Position numbers and translations under genes: made by a program. From Geosiphon pyriformis (taxonomy: Eukaryota > Glomeromycota > Glomeromycetes > Archaeosporales > Geosiphonaceae), in NCBI GenBank assembly GCA_016748015.1, contig JAAOMT010000067.1:208070-272069 (forward strand): a DNA stretch of 64,000 bases, given 5' to 3'. Below are positions 22,985-34,155 of the stretch, piece after piece (the stretch's first letter is position 1; each line of letters opens with the position of its first letter). The notes beneath the pieces were generated by a model, which saw only the letters and a program-made list of their open reading frames with translations, had not been told where the DNA came from and ran no database searches.

Positions 22985-23720
22985 CTGCCATATATCTCAT
23001 TCAAATGCCAAGATTGTGACAAGAAACTTTTTTCCATAGGAGCTTGAATTGTGCCCAATAAAGATTACTGAATGCAAATTCATTATTACTGCAAGCCATG
23101 CCACAGAGAATAATACAGTTATCCAAAATGACAAGGCAAATAAGACAATAAACCATGTCTTGCTTATGAGAAACAATTACTCAATGAAAGAATGTGGAAT
23201 AATATTCCTGGTCAAGGAAGAACATATGACACTTCATGCCAGTACATAATCCTTATAAGCAACTGGATCAGTCATAGAACTCTTATTATTGCAGCCTGGC
23301 ACTAAGCAATAACTCATTTGGATGGTTACTTATACAACAAAAACAAAATCTGGTGGATAGCAAATGCCAAAGTCAAAAAAGTTATGCCTAGTAAAATATT
23401 GGAGATCAAAAACAATTCTTCAATACTAGTTGACATTATTCTTATTCCAAACTCTGATGCTTTTTTTGACATAGAAACAGGTCCAAAAGAGTTTTACAAG
23501 CACTATCAAAATTTAACACCCACTAAAAAAGAGCAGAAGCAATGCTTAAAAGAAATAAACACCTAATTATGTGATTACTGTTTGATCCCATGTGACTTTT
23601 AATACTGTAATAAGTGTGATTTTATTTACAATCTACCATTATGCATAATCTACACAATTCCAAAAGAGGAAAAACCAATTAGCAGCTGCACATCAGAATT
23701 GGAATCAATTTTCAATCCCA
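22985..23720 (+). pseudogene. G1 Cys-rich zinc-binding module
   Basis: This is the counterpart of the G3 module 57,370-58,150. It keeps CQDCDKKLFSIGA, YYCKPCHRE, NKPCLAYEKQLLNERMWNN, TSCQYIILISNW and CDYCLIPCDF...YCNKCDFIYNLP, with one Cys of the second pair lost (CLAY). An acidic, Ser/Asn-rich linker (SDNNDDDNNSSSS) leads into the dUTPase. I do not recognise the family. Paired CxxC motifs suggest three zinc sites. Confidence 0.65.
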
Positions 23721-23799
23721 ATTCAAACTCTGACAACAATGATGATGATAACAATAGTTCCAGCTCTGTTCAAATTACTAATAGCAATAACAGCAATTT

Positions 23800-24330
23800 A
23801 AACTCTAAACAATATATTATTTTTCTTGATCTTACCAAAAAACAAAAACTAAAATGGTTTAATGATAATGATGAAAGTATTATGCCAGAACATGTGCATG
23901 ATACCAATACAAAGTTCGATTTAAAATATTCAGAAAAAAATGCCATCTAATCGGAATTACATTTGCACACTTGCATTAATCTAAAAATAGCACTGGAAAT
24001 TCTAGCAATAACAATGGTTCAATTAGCATCTAGGAGTAGTTTAGTGAAGAAGGGAATCAACATCAGAGGAAGAATAATTGACACAGAATATATAGGAAAT
24101 ATCATTGCAATATTACAAAATAACTCAAAAAAGGCCTATATTATAGAACTAAACAAAAAGATAGCACAGACAATATTCCTGCCTCTGGTTAAAATAACTC
24201 AATTAGTACTAGTGGGAAACAGAAAAAAATTAGGAATTATAGCTAAAAAGATACAAGATTTCAGATTTATGGGTAGAATAAATGTACTAATTAATATGGC
24301 AGAGGAAGAAATTATCTTCATCAGTTAATC
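23800..24330 (+). pseudogene. G1 dUTPase domain
   Basis: A trimeric-type dUTPase domain that would hydrolyse dUTP to dUMP and so limit uracil in element cDNA. Decayed versions of all five motifs are in order: TKFDLK (1), ASRSSLV (2), RIIDTEYIGN (3), KKIAQTIF (4) and KKIQDFRFM (5). A stop near 23,948 and changed residues in motifs 1, 2 and 5 mean that this copy is inactive. It lies between the Cys-rich module and RT. Confidence 0.82.
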
Positions 24331-24339
24331 AATTTCTAT

Positions 24340-26095
24340 TCTACCATATGACCAGTACATGGTAGTCATAGAAAAAAAAGTAAAGGATCAGATTCAGATT
24401 TTTGAGGCAGAAATAAAACTTTGTGAATCAGAAAAAATTGGATTAGTCAATCTACACATACCAGCCAAGAAACATAGTTACATCAAAATTTTCATTTACA
24501 ACAACACAGAAAGCATCATCAAAATACCAACAGAAACCACTATTAAATATTTAATCACTGAAGTTAAAAACCAACTGCCAAATACCATTCCAAACTTTTC
24601 ACAACTGTGTAGATATGTAGATATTACATCACAAACAATTTATGGATGACAAGAATGTTATCTGCTCCAACCAAAACAATTGGAACAGATAAACTTGAGA
24701 TATCTAGACCCATTGTAATATATGCAGCTTAAGATATTACTTAACAATTTCAATGATATCTTTGCCAGCAAAAATGAATTTGGCAGAACAGACATAATCC
24801 AGCATTAGATCAAGACTGGAGATATAATGCCAATCAAACAAAAAGCATATCAGATACCACCAGCCAGTCATGAGATTATTTGTCAAGAAATCAATTAAAT
24901 GCTTAACAATAGGCTAATTCAGCCATCAATAAGCCCATGGTCATCACCAGTGGTACTAGTCTATAAAAAAAATGGAAAAATCCACTTTTGTGTAGATTAC
25001 TGAAAACTGAATAAAGTAATCAAAGGAGATAGCTACCCAACTCCAAAGATCCAAAAACTGTTCAAAGCTTTTGAAAGAAAAAAATAGTTCTCAACTTTAG
25101 ATTTAGACAGTAGATACTGGCAAGTAGCCATGAAATTGGAAGATAAAGAAAAAACAGCTTTTACAACACGAGAAAAAAATTTCAAATTTGAAGTGTTACT
25201 ATTTGGCTTGATGAATGCTCCAGCCACATTCCAACAGCTTATAGAAATTGTTTATACCAGACTGCTATAGAAATCAGTAGTCGTATACTTGGATAACACT
25301 AACATGTTTTTAAAAACATTTGATAATTACTTGTATTATCACCAACAAGTATTTGAAAGACTAAGAAGAGCTGGATTAAAGCTAAATGCCACTAAATGTT
25401 TTTTTGGAAAAACTGAACTTAAGTTTTTGGAACATGTTGTTAGCAAAGACAGTATTAAAATGAATTCAGATAAGATTGAGATTGTTAAAAACTTTCTAGA
25501 ACCAAATAATTTCACAGAATTAAGAGCATTCTTGGGATTTGCTGGATATTATCACTGTTTTATCAAAAACTTTTCCAAAATAGCTCAACCACTACATCAA
25601 CTCCAAACAAAAAACACCAAATACAAATGGACTGAACTCCAACAAAAAGCCTTTGATATACTGAAAAAAAAGCTTATTTAAGCTCTAGTATTAATCTATT
25701 CAGACCACAGCAAACCATTCATAATTACTACTAATACATCTGGCCAAGCATTAAAAGCAGTACTATCTTAGAAAAGACCAGATGAACTAGAACACCCAGT
25801 AGCTTATGCCAGTAGAAACTTAAGTCCAGCTGAAAAGAACTATAAAACTCCAATACTAGAACATTTAGCTATCTATTGGGCTGTCACCAAATAGAAAGAA
25901 TACTTGAATCAAAAGTTTGATGTGTACACTGATCACAAAGAATTAACTTTAATCCAGAAACAAAAATTTGGAGATAATTGCCATGTCAGATAGAAAATAG
26001 AACTTTCACTATTTAATTATACAGTACATTACAAAAAAGAAAAAAAAAATGGAAATGCTGACAGATTGTTATGAATAAGACAAATCTAAAAATAT
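24340..26095 (+). pseudogene. G1 reverse transcriptase and RNase H
   Basis: The RT includes SPWSSPVVLVYKKNGKIHF, FSTLDLDSRYWQV, FGLMNAPATFQQLIE and the active site YLDN at 25,286-25,297, where the usual box is YLDD. The thumb/connection (KCFFGKTELKFLEHVVS) lies near 25,400. RNase H follows, with FIITTNTSGQAL (first Asp now Asn), YTDHKELT and GNADRL. Stops replace Trp at NKxFS, GLLxKS and other places. A TGA directly after TIYG (near 24,647) is shared by all three gypsy copies. Confidence 0.85.
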
Positions 26096-26099
26096 TTCA

Positions 26100-27370
26100 A
26101 TCCAAAAAAATATAACAAAAGATGAATATACAAAAATACCAACAACTCTAATATTATATAAATACCCAATTGTTCAAAGAGAAATTATCTTAAAAAAATA
26201 AAACAACATAATACAACAATCAAAATATTTTATCAACCATTAAAATATACTTTATTAAAAGAACAAAAGAAATTCAGATTAACCAACCAGAGTAATTATA
26301 AAACCAGAAAAAGAGAAAATATTGTTCAATATGCATTCAGATTCAACAGCAAGACATTTTCACAAAAAAGCAATCATGGAAAGAATCAGAAAAAAATACT
26401 ATTGGTCATCAATATATCTGGACATTATTCAATATGTTCAAAATTGTGATGCTTGTCAGAGAAGAAAAGGAGCAAAACCCAGTAAATTATTAAGACCAAT
26501 CAAAGTGAGATAACCATTTGATTGTATTGGAATTGACTTAGTTAGACCATTAACAATAACTAGCAAAGACAACAAATATATTGCAGTAACCATAGACTAT
26601 CTTACAAAATGGCCAAAAGCAAAAGCCATTCAAAGAGCAGATGCAAAATCCATTGCTAAATTCATTCATCAAGATTTTATCTGTTAACACAGATGTTCAA
26701 AAGAACTACTATCAGATCAAAAAACTTACTTTGTAAATAGAACATTGGCAGAATTAAGTCAAAAATTTAGGATAAAAAGACCATTATCATTACCATATTA
26801 TCCACAAACAAATAGGTTAATTGAAAAGTTCAACAGAACACTATGTGAAGCAATAGCCAAGATCAGTCAAAAAAACCAGAACGAATGATATTTGTTCATA
26901 CCATTAGTATTATTTGCTTACCAAACAATAAAGCAAGACACTATACAAGCAACACCATTTGAATTAGTATACAGTAAAACAGCAACATTACCAGTTGAGA
27001 TAGAAGTCAAAACATATTCAACAAAACCAATAACAGAAAAAAATTTTCAAAGAACACTGTTGAGAAAAACATATGATTTAATAAAAACACTAGAAAACAA
27101 ATGGTGAAAAGCAGCTAATAACATCCAAAAGTTACAAAAAAAACAAAAAAAAAGACATGATAACCAACTATCAGATAAACCAGTCGAATTCAGGATTGAA
27201 AACAAAGTACTTCTACATTATACCAAAGTGGAAAAACAATGGAATAGAAAATTTGATCCCAAATAAGACAGATCATTTCACATAAAAGAAATTCTAGGAA
27301 ATAAAGCTTATAAATTAAGATTAAACAACAAAATCTTAATCAAAGCAGCACATAAAAATTAACTGAAACT
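26100..27370 (+). pseudogene. G1 integrase with GPF-type C-terminus
   Basis: The integrase would insert the cDNA. It shows an N-terminal zinc region (HSDSTARHFH, then CDACQRRKG) and the DDE residues in IGIDLV, LLSDQKTYFVN and NRLIEKFNRT. A C-terminal block around FDPKxDRSFHIKEILG resembles the GPY/F module of Ty3/gypsy integrases. Stops at 26,512, 26,685 and 26,888 and others interrupt it. I see no chromodomain. Confidence 0.82.
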
Positions 27371-28192
27371 ATATTAAAACATAGCATCAGCATCCACCAG
27401 TAATATTTCACAACTGGAAGCACAGAGAATACTAGTTCAACTAGATAAGATTCCACGAAATCTGGAACCAATTATAGTTATTGAACCAAACATGTCAAAT
27501 TAAACAACCAAAAGAGTATATAAAGACACAGTATATATGACAAAAGCAACAAAGAAAAATGAAAATACCAGATTATATTCACACATTAACTCAACAATTG
27601 TTTCAGGCTTTAAGTTAACAGCAAGTGAACATAGAAATTATCATCAACAACCAAACAATTTGCTATCAAAACACCAAACAAAAAGGAAAAAGTACACCAT
27701 ATCAGCGACTACAAAAACAATTAATAAACTGGTTAGATAAAATAATAGAGAAAGTAAAAAACACTTTTGGAAAGATAATCATCACAGTTCTAACAAAAAA
27801 ATTGGCAAAAAAAAATTGAAACAAATAAATAGACCAACTTTCAATACCATACTACTACTATTAATTGAAATAAAAAATAGATATTCAGAAGTTATATCTT
27901 GACAAATCCAAGAGAATCTTTAATCAAAAAATAATCTGGAACATTAAAGACATTATTGGAAAAAAAACAAATTTGACACTACACATTAGAACCATTTATC
28001 AACTACACATTATATTTTAAAACTACTTAGAAGTATTGTTACACTCTAACATAGAAACAATAACCATTAACCAATAGAGAAGAATAAACAACTCACAAAT
28101 TGAAGAAATAAAAAGTAGAGTGGAACAGATGCTACTTAAAAAAAAAGTATTTGACATAATTCAAAATAAGAATTTTGATGAAGCTCAATATT
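27371..28192 (+). pseudogene. G1 pol C-terminal extension (unknown)
   Basis: A Gln/Asn/Lys-rich region follows the GPF block and runs to the stop just before the polypurine tract. It matches the same extension in G3 (52,750-53,560) and G4 (47,460-48,290), for example in the IIINNQTICYQNTKQK and WLDKIIEKVK segments. Its function is unknown; it could be helical. Several stops are present. Confidence 0.6.
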
Positions 28193-28207
28193 AAAAGAAG
28201 GAGATAA
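28193..28207 (+). promoter_or_regulatory. G1 polypurine tract
   Basis: AAAAGAAGGAGATAA lies immediately before the 3' LTR (TGTTACTCAT), as expected for the plus-strand primer. The equivalent tracts in G3 and G4 are at 52,737-52,751 and 47,447-47,461. Confidence 0.75.
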
Positions 28208-29085
28208 TGTTACTCATAAAAAAGAAAAAACAAATATAGAAAATAGTAGACCAATAGGAGAGTAATAGTTAGCACATAAGCACATTGTTTAGCAATATAG
28301 AGCAATGTTAGAAATTACAGCACATTGCTTAGCAATATAGAGCAATGTCAGAAATTAGGGCACATTGCTCAGCAATGTGGAGCAATATTAGAAAATTAGG
28401 GCATATTGCTCAAGAAATTATAGCATATTGCTCAGGAATGTGAGTGATCTCATAGAACATCAATTATATATATATATAGTGATAGCATTAGAGAAAAAAA
28501 AACAGACCTCTTAATTTAGATTTAATCTAAGCAACCTTCTATTCACAAAATATCAATAAATAATTATTCACTATCTCAATCCACTTTCCATTATCAACAC
28601 TTCATGTTGATAGTAATTAATACTTAACCACATTGGAATAATAGCTCTTGATCATGGCTATTGACAAAATACTAATATTTATTGTCTTGGCTTATTTCTT
28701 TTATTTTTTTTTTATTTTTTTTTGTCATTTTTTTTATTGTACTAAGTTGATTAAAAAATAAAAGTACTGAATTATTGATGTCAAAGATAGCCTGGTAAAA
28801 AACCCTAAAGGAAAGGTATAACATTAAAAATTTAAGGATAGCTTATCAGAAGAGCATCTCTGTTAGATTACTGGCCACTATACTGAGAAAGAAATTAGAT
28901 GGAGTTGTGATTCCAGGAGGCTACTGAAAACAACCATTAAATCTCTGTTTATTATATAAAGAACTCAACAAAAAAACCTTCAGATAACAGAAACCTTCAA
29001 AAACCAACACCCATCATTAGATCAATTGAGTACCAAGTTATGGATTTGTTATTTGTCTTAAGACCCTAAATAATCACTTGTAATA
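28208..29085 (+). repeat. G1 3' LTR
   Basis: An 878-base LTR starting TGTTACTCATAAAAAAGAAA and ending ATCACTTGTAATA (CA mutated to TA). It carries a longer AGCAAT minisatellite than the 5' LTR. The following CCAG is the right copy of the G1 target duplication. Confidence 0.87.
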
Positions 29086-29298
29086 CCAGTTATCATGCTA
29101 AAGAAAAAAATTTGACGGAATTGTAATTCTGGAAGGCTACTGATAAAACAACTATTAAATCTCTGTCCATTATACAAAGAACTCCAACTCAAATCTTCAG
29201 ATCATGAAAACCTTTAGAAACCAACATCATTATAATTATTAAGTACCAAGTTACCAGTTTGTTATTTACTTTGAGATTCCAAATAATTATTTGTAACA
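29086..29298 (+). repeat. 3' remnant of the LTR that received G1
   Basis: It begins CCAGTTATCATGCTAAAGAA, matching the LTR segment CCAGCCACTACGCTGAGAAA of G3 apart from transitions, and ends TTATTTGTAACA. It completes L2 or L1. Only one of the two expected remnants is present, so the other was lost. ATAT at 29,299 pairs with ATGT before L1. Confidence 0.8.
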
Positions 29299-30653
29299 AT
29301 ATTAAGACTGTTTTTTAGTTTGTGCATAGTTTCTTGAATGTAAAATTAGTATTAAAAAACAATATAAAGCTTTTTTGTATGAAGTTTGCTTCTCAAGTAT
29401 GTTTGAAAACTGCATTTTTGGTTGAGCTTATGAGCTTTGTTTATTTGGCCATTCTTAAAATTGCAAAGTCTCTGGTAGTTTCTAAGTCTGGTTCTTTTTT
29501 TGCTGCTGTTGTACTGCATAATATATCTTTGGATGTGTTTGCTGCTAATATTAAAGCAGCTCTTAATGTGTTTGGTAGTATCACTTATATTGTGCTAAAG
29601 TCTGTTGGTGTTTGATAGTATATAGTTGTTTATTTTAATAAGTTAAACTCTGCTATGTCCACTTTGAATTATTGGTCAGTTTTGGTGGACAAAAATAGTA
29701 TTAAAATCCTCTCTTTAATGAATTAAAATGAGACTATTCTGTTTTATAATAGGTTTAAAGCCAAGTTGATTAATCTTTTTTCTGGCTGCATAGCTTTTGA
29801 AATTAATGATATGATTTTTCAAGTTGATAGTCAGACATGTTTTATTCTTTATTCTCTTGAGTCTGGTTGTTATTTCCAGTTTGCTTTGGTTATATTTGGT
29901 TTCTAAGCTGATTTAGATTCTGCTGTTGTCAAAACTAGTATGTTAAGGAAGTGTCATATTTAATAAGAAATCTCTGGTTGTTAGCATTGTTTTAAGTGTT
30001 AAGAGTTAAACCATCTGACTGTGGACTGTAAAGTTTCTTTACTTTTTTTTTCCAAGTCTCTCAAGATGTTTACATTATGCTTTGTTGGCTTTAAGTTTTA
30101 TGTCAAAACTTCTGTTTTTTTAAGCTCTTCTGGATTTCTATTTCTGTTATCTCTTGTTTTTTTTTTAGTTGTTGTTGGTAATTTTTTGGTGCTGTCTCAA
30201 TTGTTTTTTGGAATCTGATTTAACTAAGCTTTCTGTTTTGATTGAGTCTATTATTAAGCCTATTGGCTCTTTGGTTACAATTTTTAAACAGTTTATTAAT
30301 GAAAATTTGGTTTTAAGTAGTGCTCTTAGTCTTAAAATCAATAAAGTTTTGGTGCATATAGGTTTTTTTAGTAAGACTGTTAATAAGTTGAAAAAAAATG
30401 TGGTTTCTTTAAAAAAAAGTGCTGCATAAAAGATATTAATATGTCTGGTAATTTGGAGCATCTAATTGGCATGGATAATAATATATTTTCTAATTTGATG
30501 TTTTTTTGAACTTATGAACCTGTTTATATCAAAACTGATTCCTTAAAAATGACTAAATAACTGGTTAGATTGGTTCTTAATAGTGTTATTTTGTTTAGTA
30601 TTGTTTAAAAAATATCATTTTTGGATAAGTTTTCTTCTGTTATATTAACATAG
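29299..30653 (+). pseudogene. LINE-B2 ORF1, 3' half
   Basis: This is the continuation of 17,246-17,997. It contains an RRM-like part (AANIKAALNVFGSITYIVLK) at about 29,530-29,600, a second folded region, and a zinc knuckle C-FK-C-x4-H-LTVD-C at about 29,998-30,035. A Ser/Phe-rich stretch and a possible coiled coil (TVNKLKKNVVSLKK) follow. It ends at TAG 30,651, and the 3' UTR follows at once, so no endonuclease or RT ORF is present. Stops at several Trp or Gln positions mark it as dead. Confidence 0.75.
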
Positions 30654-30795
30654 TATAGTCTAAACTGGTTTAAGTAACTGGTTACATGTAGAAAACATGT
30701 GAACTATACTTAGCCCTAAAACACTTATTTTGTTTCTAATTTCTAATTAGTGATTGGATTTTGCTTGTTGAATTTTAATAAAAAAAAACAATATT
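30654..30795 (+). other. LINE-B2 3' UTR
   Basis: CTAAACTGGTTTAAGTAACT, GGTTACATGTAGAAAA and AATAAAAAAAAACAATATTA match the LINE-A 3' end apart from C/T and G/A transitions. LINE-B therefore shares the 3' end of LINE-A, presumably the signal recognised by the LINE-A RT. Confidence 0.75.
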
Positions 30796-31040
30796 AAGTT
30801 TTTTTATATAAAATTTGTATTTTAGATTTTTTTTAAATAATAAAATTAAACTTATTAATTTTTTTTTATTGTTTTTAAAATTATTATTATAATTCTGATT
30901 TTTATAATATTAAAAATGATTTTGAAAATTTTTTATGTTAATTTGTAAAAAATTTAAAAATTTTAAGTTAATTTGATATTTACAATTATTGTTAAATAAA
31001 AAACAGTATATTAATAATATTATAAAAAAACTTTTTTTTT

Positions 31041-32954
31041 TATGTCCAAATTCTCCAAAAAAGCAATTTTTTCAAAAAAGAAGTTTTTGTTTTTATCTTC
31101 CTGCTTATATTTTTTTCAATATTTCTTAAGCTAATAATTCTTTTATGATAAATATGAAGACTGCTACAAATAGCAATATGTCAAAAAAAAAGACTTTTAA
31201 GAGTGTTTTTAATGATTTTGTTAATAGTATTTTTTTTCAAAAAAAGAGAGTTTTTGTTAATAATATTAAGTATTTTGGAGATAAAAAGAAAATTTCTTTG
31301 GTTAAATCTGGTATTAATAATGTTACAATAGGTTTGAGTGGTGGTTTTTTTCTCAGTTTGGCTGCAATAATTCTTAAAGCTAAGAAGTTTAATACAAGTT
31401 TAAATAATGGCTTTTCTATTGGTATAATTGACTTTAGAATAAATGAGATAAAAAATTTTTTTAATATTTCTCTTAACAAAAAATAGGTTGATCTAAAGAT
31501 CATCAAAACTTAAATTAAAGTGCTTATTAAAAAATTTTTTGCTCTTGATATTAATCTCTCTGCAGTAAAAAAAAATTAGTTACAGCAAAAACTTAAATAA
31601 TTAAGAAATTTTTTTTAGCAATCAATGATTTTGGAAAGATTACTACTTCCTCAAAATTTAAAAAAAATCATCAGATCAACATTTACATTAAAAAAAAGCA
31701 TGAAAAAAACTGCTTTACTGGTCAAAAAAAAATGTATTATTGTAAACAAAGATCTTAAAAAACAAGAAATATGTTCAGATCAAGCTGTGGTAATCAAAAA
31801 AATTCTTATAAATATGCTAAAAAAAATAATTGTCACTATAATTGCTGAGTATAGTCAAATTGTGTTAATCAAATTTCAACTAATTAAGATATAGCAAAAA
31901 GCTGTGGTAAAGTTTACTGAATTAGAACAAACAGATCAACTGACAGCAAAATGGTCATTTTTAATTAGAAAAAATTTAATACACATAACCAAAGCTATGA
32001 AAAATTGTAATATCTGAACATTAAAAGATTGGTTCAAGACACTTTTGTTTACCTTATTGGTAAGAACAACTGCACATAATTTTAAAAAAAACTGGTAAAA
32101 AAATTTGCATTATTAATTACTTATTTGAAATTGACAATTGGGTTTGCTGTGCTGTAGTTGGTTTTGAATCAAATGAGAAGCTGGAGTCTATTTTTTGCAC
32201 AAAGCCAATTTTTGGTGATGTAAAACTCTTATGGACTAAAATAGATTTGATTTGGTGTGAAAAGTATGAAAAGTTCAGACATTTTGCTTTAAAGTATAAT
32301 ATGACAGATGCATCTATTTTTAAGTCTTTAAAACTATTTAAAAAAATAGTTTCAAATATAGATTATTTTCAGCTGGCCAAGTTGTATACAAAGAAAAATG
32401 TTCCTATTTTTTATTCTGCTACTTTTGATGACAAATCTTGGATCCAAGTGGTTTTACTTACTATATTTTCTAAAGATACTTGTTTTGGTCTTGGTTCTGG
32501 TTTCCTTTTTTTTGGTATATCATACAGTATAAAAAGTTTATCTGTTGCTTAGATTTATTTATTTATTGGTGCTTACTTGGTCTTCTTGAAATGTTCTTTG
32601 AAGCTGTTAGTTAATCAAGTATTTAACATTGTATAAAAATTAAGCAATATGAATTTGGTGTCTCTGGTGTCTGTTTTTCAACTTCTGTCTTTTTTAGTGT
32701 CTGTTTTTTTAGAGTCAAACTTAGATTTAAATATGGTTCTGAATAACCTATTTATGTTATCTGTTCTTCTTTCTTCAGTTGCAAATAATATGGTTTTAGT
32801 TTTAGGTATAAGTAAATCTAAGGTTCTTATTACTAAAGTGAATAAACTGAAATCTAAAATAGTGGCTTTCAAAGTTTTTATTAGTACAGTTTTGGCAAGA
32901 TTAAATCAATTGTGTATTAGCTTAGGTTTTTTGGTGTTTTTTTTATCTCAATAA
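31041..32954 (+). pseudogene. LINE-A3 ORF1
   Basis: It is the counterpart of A2 ORF1. The ATG at 31,041 starts MSKFSKKAIFSKKKF, aligning with sequence upstream of the A2 ATG. The RRM-like region (SQIVLIKFQLIKI) is near 31,850-31,890, followed by TAG at the Trp codon kept only in A1. The knuckle at about 32,258 is damaged (CEKYEKFRHFALKY), with the second and last Cys lost. The C-terminal heptad-like region ends FLSQ at 32,954. There are several stops and frameshifts. Confidence 0.75.
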
Positions 32955-32957
32955 GTA

Positions 32958-33210
32958 ATTTGGTATGAAAATTTGTTATATGCAATATTTGAGGTATTAA
33001 TGTTTTTGCCAAGCAAAAAAATATTGTTTATTGACATATAAAATCAGGAAATATGGTTTTTTTTGTGACTGAAATAAAACTAAGATCTAATATTAAGCTA
33101 TAAATTGCTAATAAATATAATAGAATATGGGTTTTTACATCTGGTTTGAAAAAAAGTTTTTTTAATACTAATATGATTATTATTATAGACAATTCCTCAG
33201 CTTAACATGT
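32958..33210 (+). pseudogene. LINE-A3 ORF2, start of endonuclease
   Basis: WKFVICNI, INVFAKQKNIVYWH and TEIKLR match the endonuclease N-terminus of A2. The reading stops at AACATGT (33,210), where LTR-C enters. With LTR-C removed it continues as SSAxHVLKIKEVPN, matching LAHHVCKVSEVPG. Confidence 0.8.
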
Positions 33211-34151
33211 TGTTATGGGTAAACTTGGTGGAGTATGGTGATAACATTTAGTGCTCTAATTTAGTATTCTATGATTGTATGTTTTTCACAGAGTTAATGT
33301 TTATTAGTCTCTAAAGGTCTTTTCTGGATGAAAATTTACCTGTTGAGTTCTTTGGATATAAGGCACAGAGTTTTGGTTTTTGCTGATTGCAACTTTTTAT
33401 AATGGTGAGCTTTTTTTTCTAAGCTAACAAGCACAGTTGTTAGAGTCCAGCATTGTTTTTTTGCCTTTCTGGTAAGCTATTAAGATAATGTTAATATCCA
33501 AAAACCTAAGGAGAGCTTCTCTCTTTTACCAGGCTATCATAAAGTCTATTTTCAGACAGTCAATTTTTTTATGTTGCTGCTTCACAAAAGAAAAATAAAA
33601 AAAATAAAAAAAAATAAAAAAAAATAAAAAAAATAAAGAAAATAAAATAAGAAATAAGTGTTCTGTCAATAGCTGTGATCAAGAGCTATTGTGCCAGCAG
33701 ATTAAATAATGGATAATAACATAGATTTAAAGAATTGAAGAGATATTTTATTAATATAATTCTATTTCAGTTAATAGTAACTATTCTTAAAAAGAAGAGT
33801 ATTTAATAATTATGGCCTGTGAGTCTAATTGACTTTGAGAGTTTAATTAACTCCTAAAAGTCTAATTTTTTTTCTAGATGTCTTTTTAACTTCTACAGCT
33901 ACTTGCTTTTATACATTTTTTTGGTTTTACAGAATTGCTTTCAATTGCTTCACTATTACTAGCTATTGCTCATTATTGCTAACTATTGCTTATTATTGCT
34001 AGCTATTGCTTGTTATTACTAGTTATTGCTTGTTATTGCTAGCTATTGCTCATGTTTGTCTTGTGTTACCTTAAGTTGTATCATATTTTTCTTGTCATGT
34101 TTCTTTGTCACATTTTTCTCATGACTTTTTGGTTTTTCTACTTGGGTAACA
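33211..34151 (+). repeat. Solo LTR-C inserted in LINE-A3
   Basis: It runs from TGTTATGGGTAAAC to ACTTGGGTAACA (941 bases) and has perfect ATGT target duplications (33,207-33,210 and 34,152-34,155). It shares the T/A-rich tract and the TCAATAGCTGTGATCAAGAG block with family-A LTRs read in reverse, so it is a diverged relative lying in minus orientation. Confidence 0.85.
33951..34050 (+). repeat. 20-base tandem repeat in LTR-C
   Basis: About five units of AGCTATTGCTTGTTATTGCT-like sequence, with an underlying 10-base period. The ATTGCT core is the same hexamer that builds the minisatellites of the G1 LTRs, here in the reverse-oriented LTR. Confidence 0.8.
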
Positions 34152-34155
34152 ATGT

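Larger units (their letters stand above)
19185..29085 (+). mobile_element. Ty3/gypsy element G1 (complete, degenerate)
   Basis: A 9.9 kb plus-strand element with LTRs at 19,185-20,027 and 28,208-29,085. It holds gag, protease, Cys-rich module, dUTPase, RT, RNase H, integrase and a C-terminal extension. It is inserted at CTAG (19,181-19,184), matched by CCAG at 29,086-29,089. Many TAG, TAA and TGA codons and a few frameshifts break every gene. It is the most AT-rich of the three gypsy copies. Confidence 0.9.
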
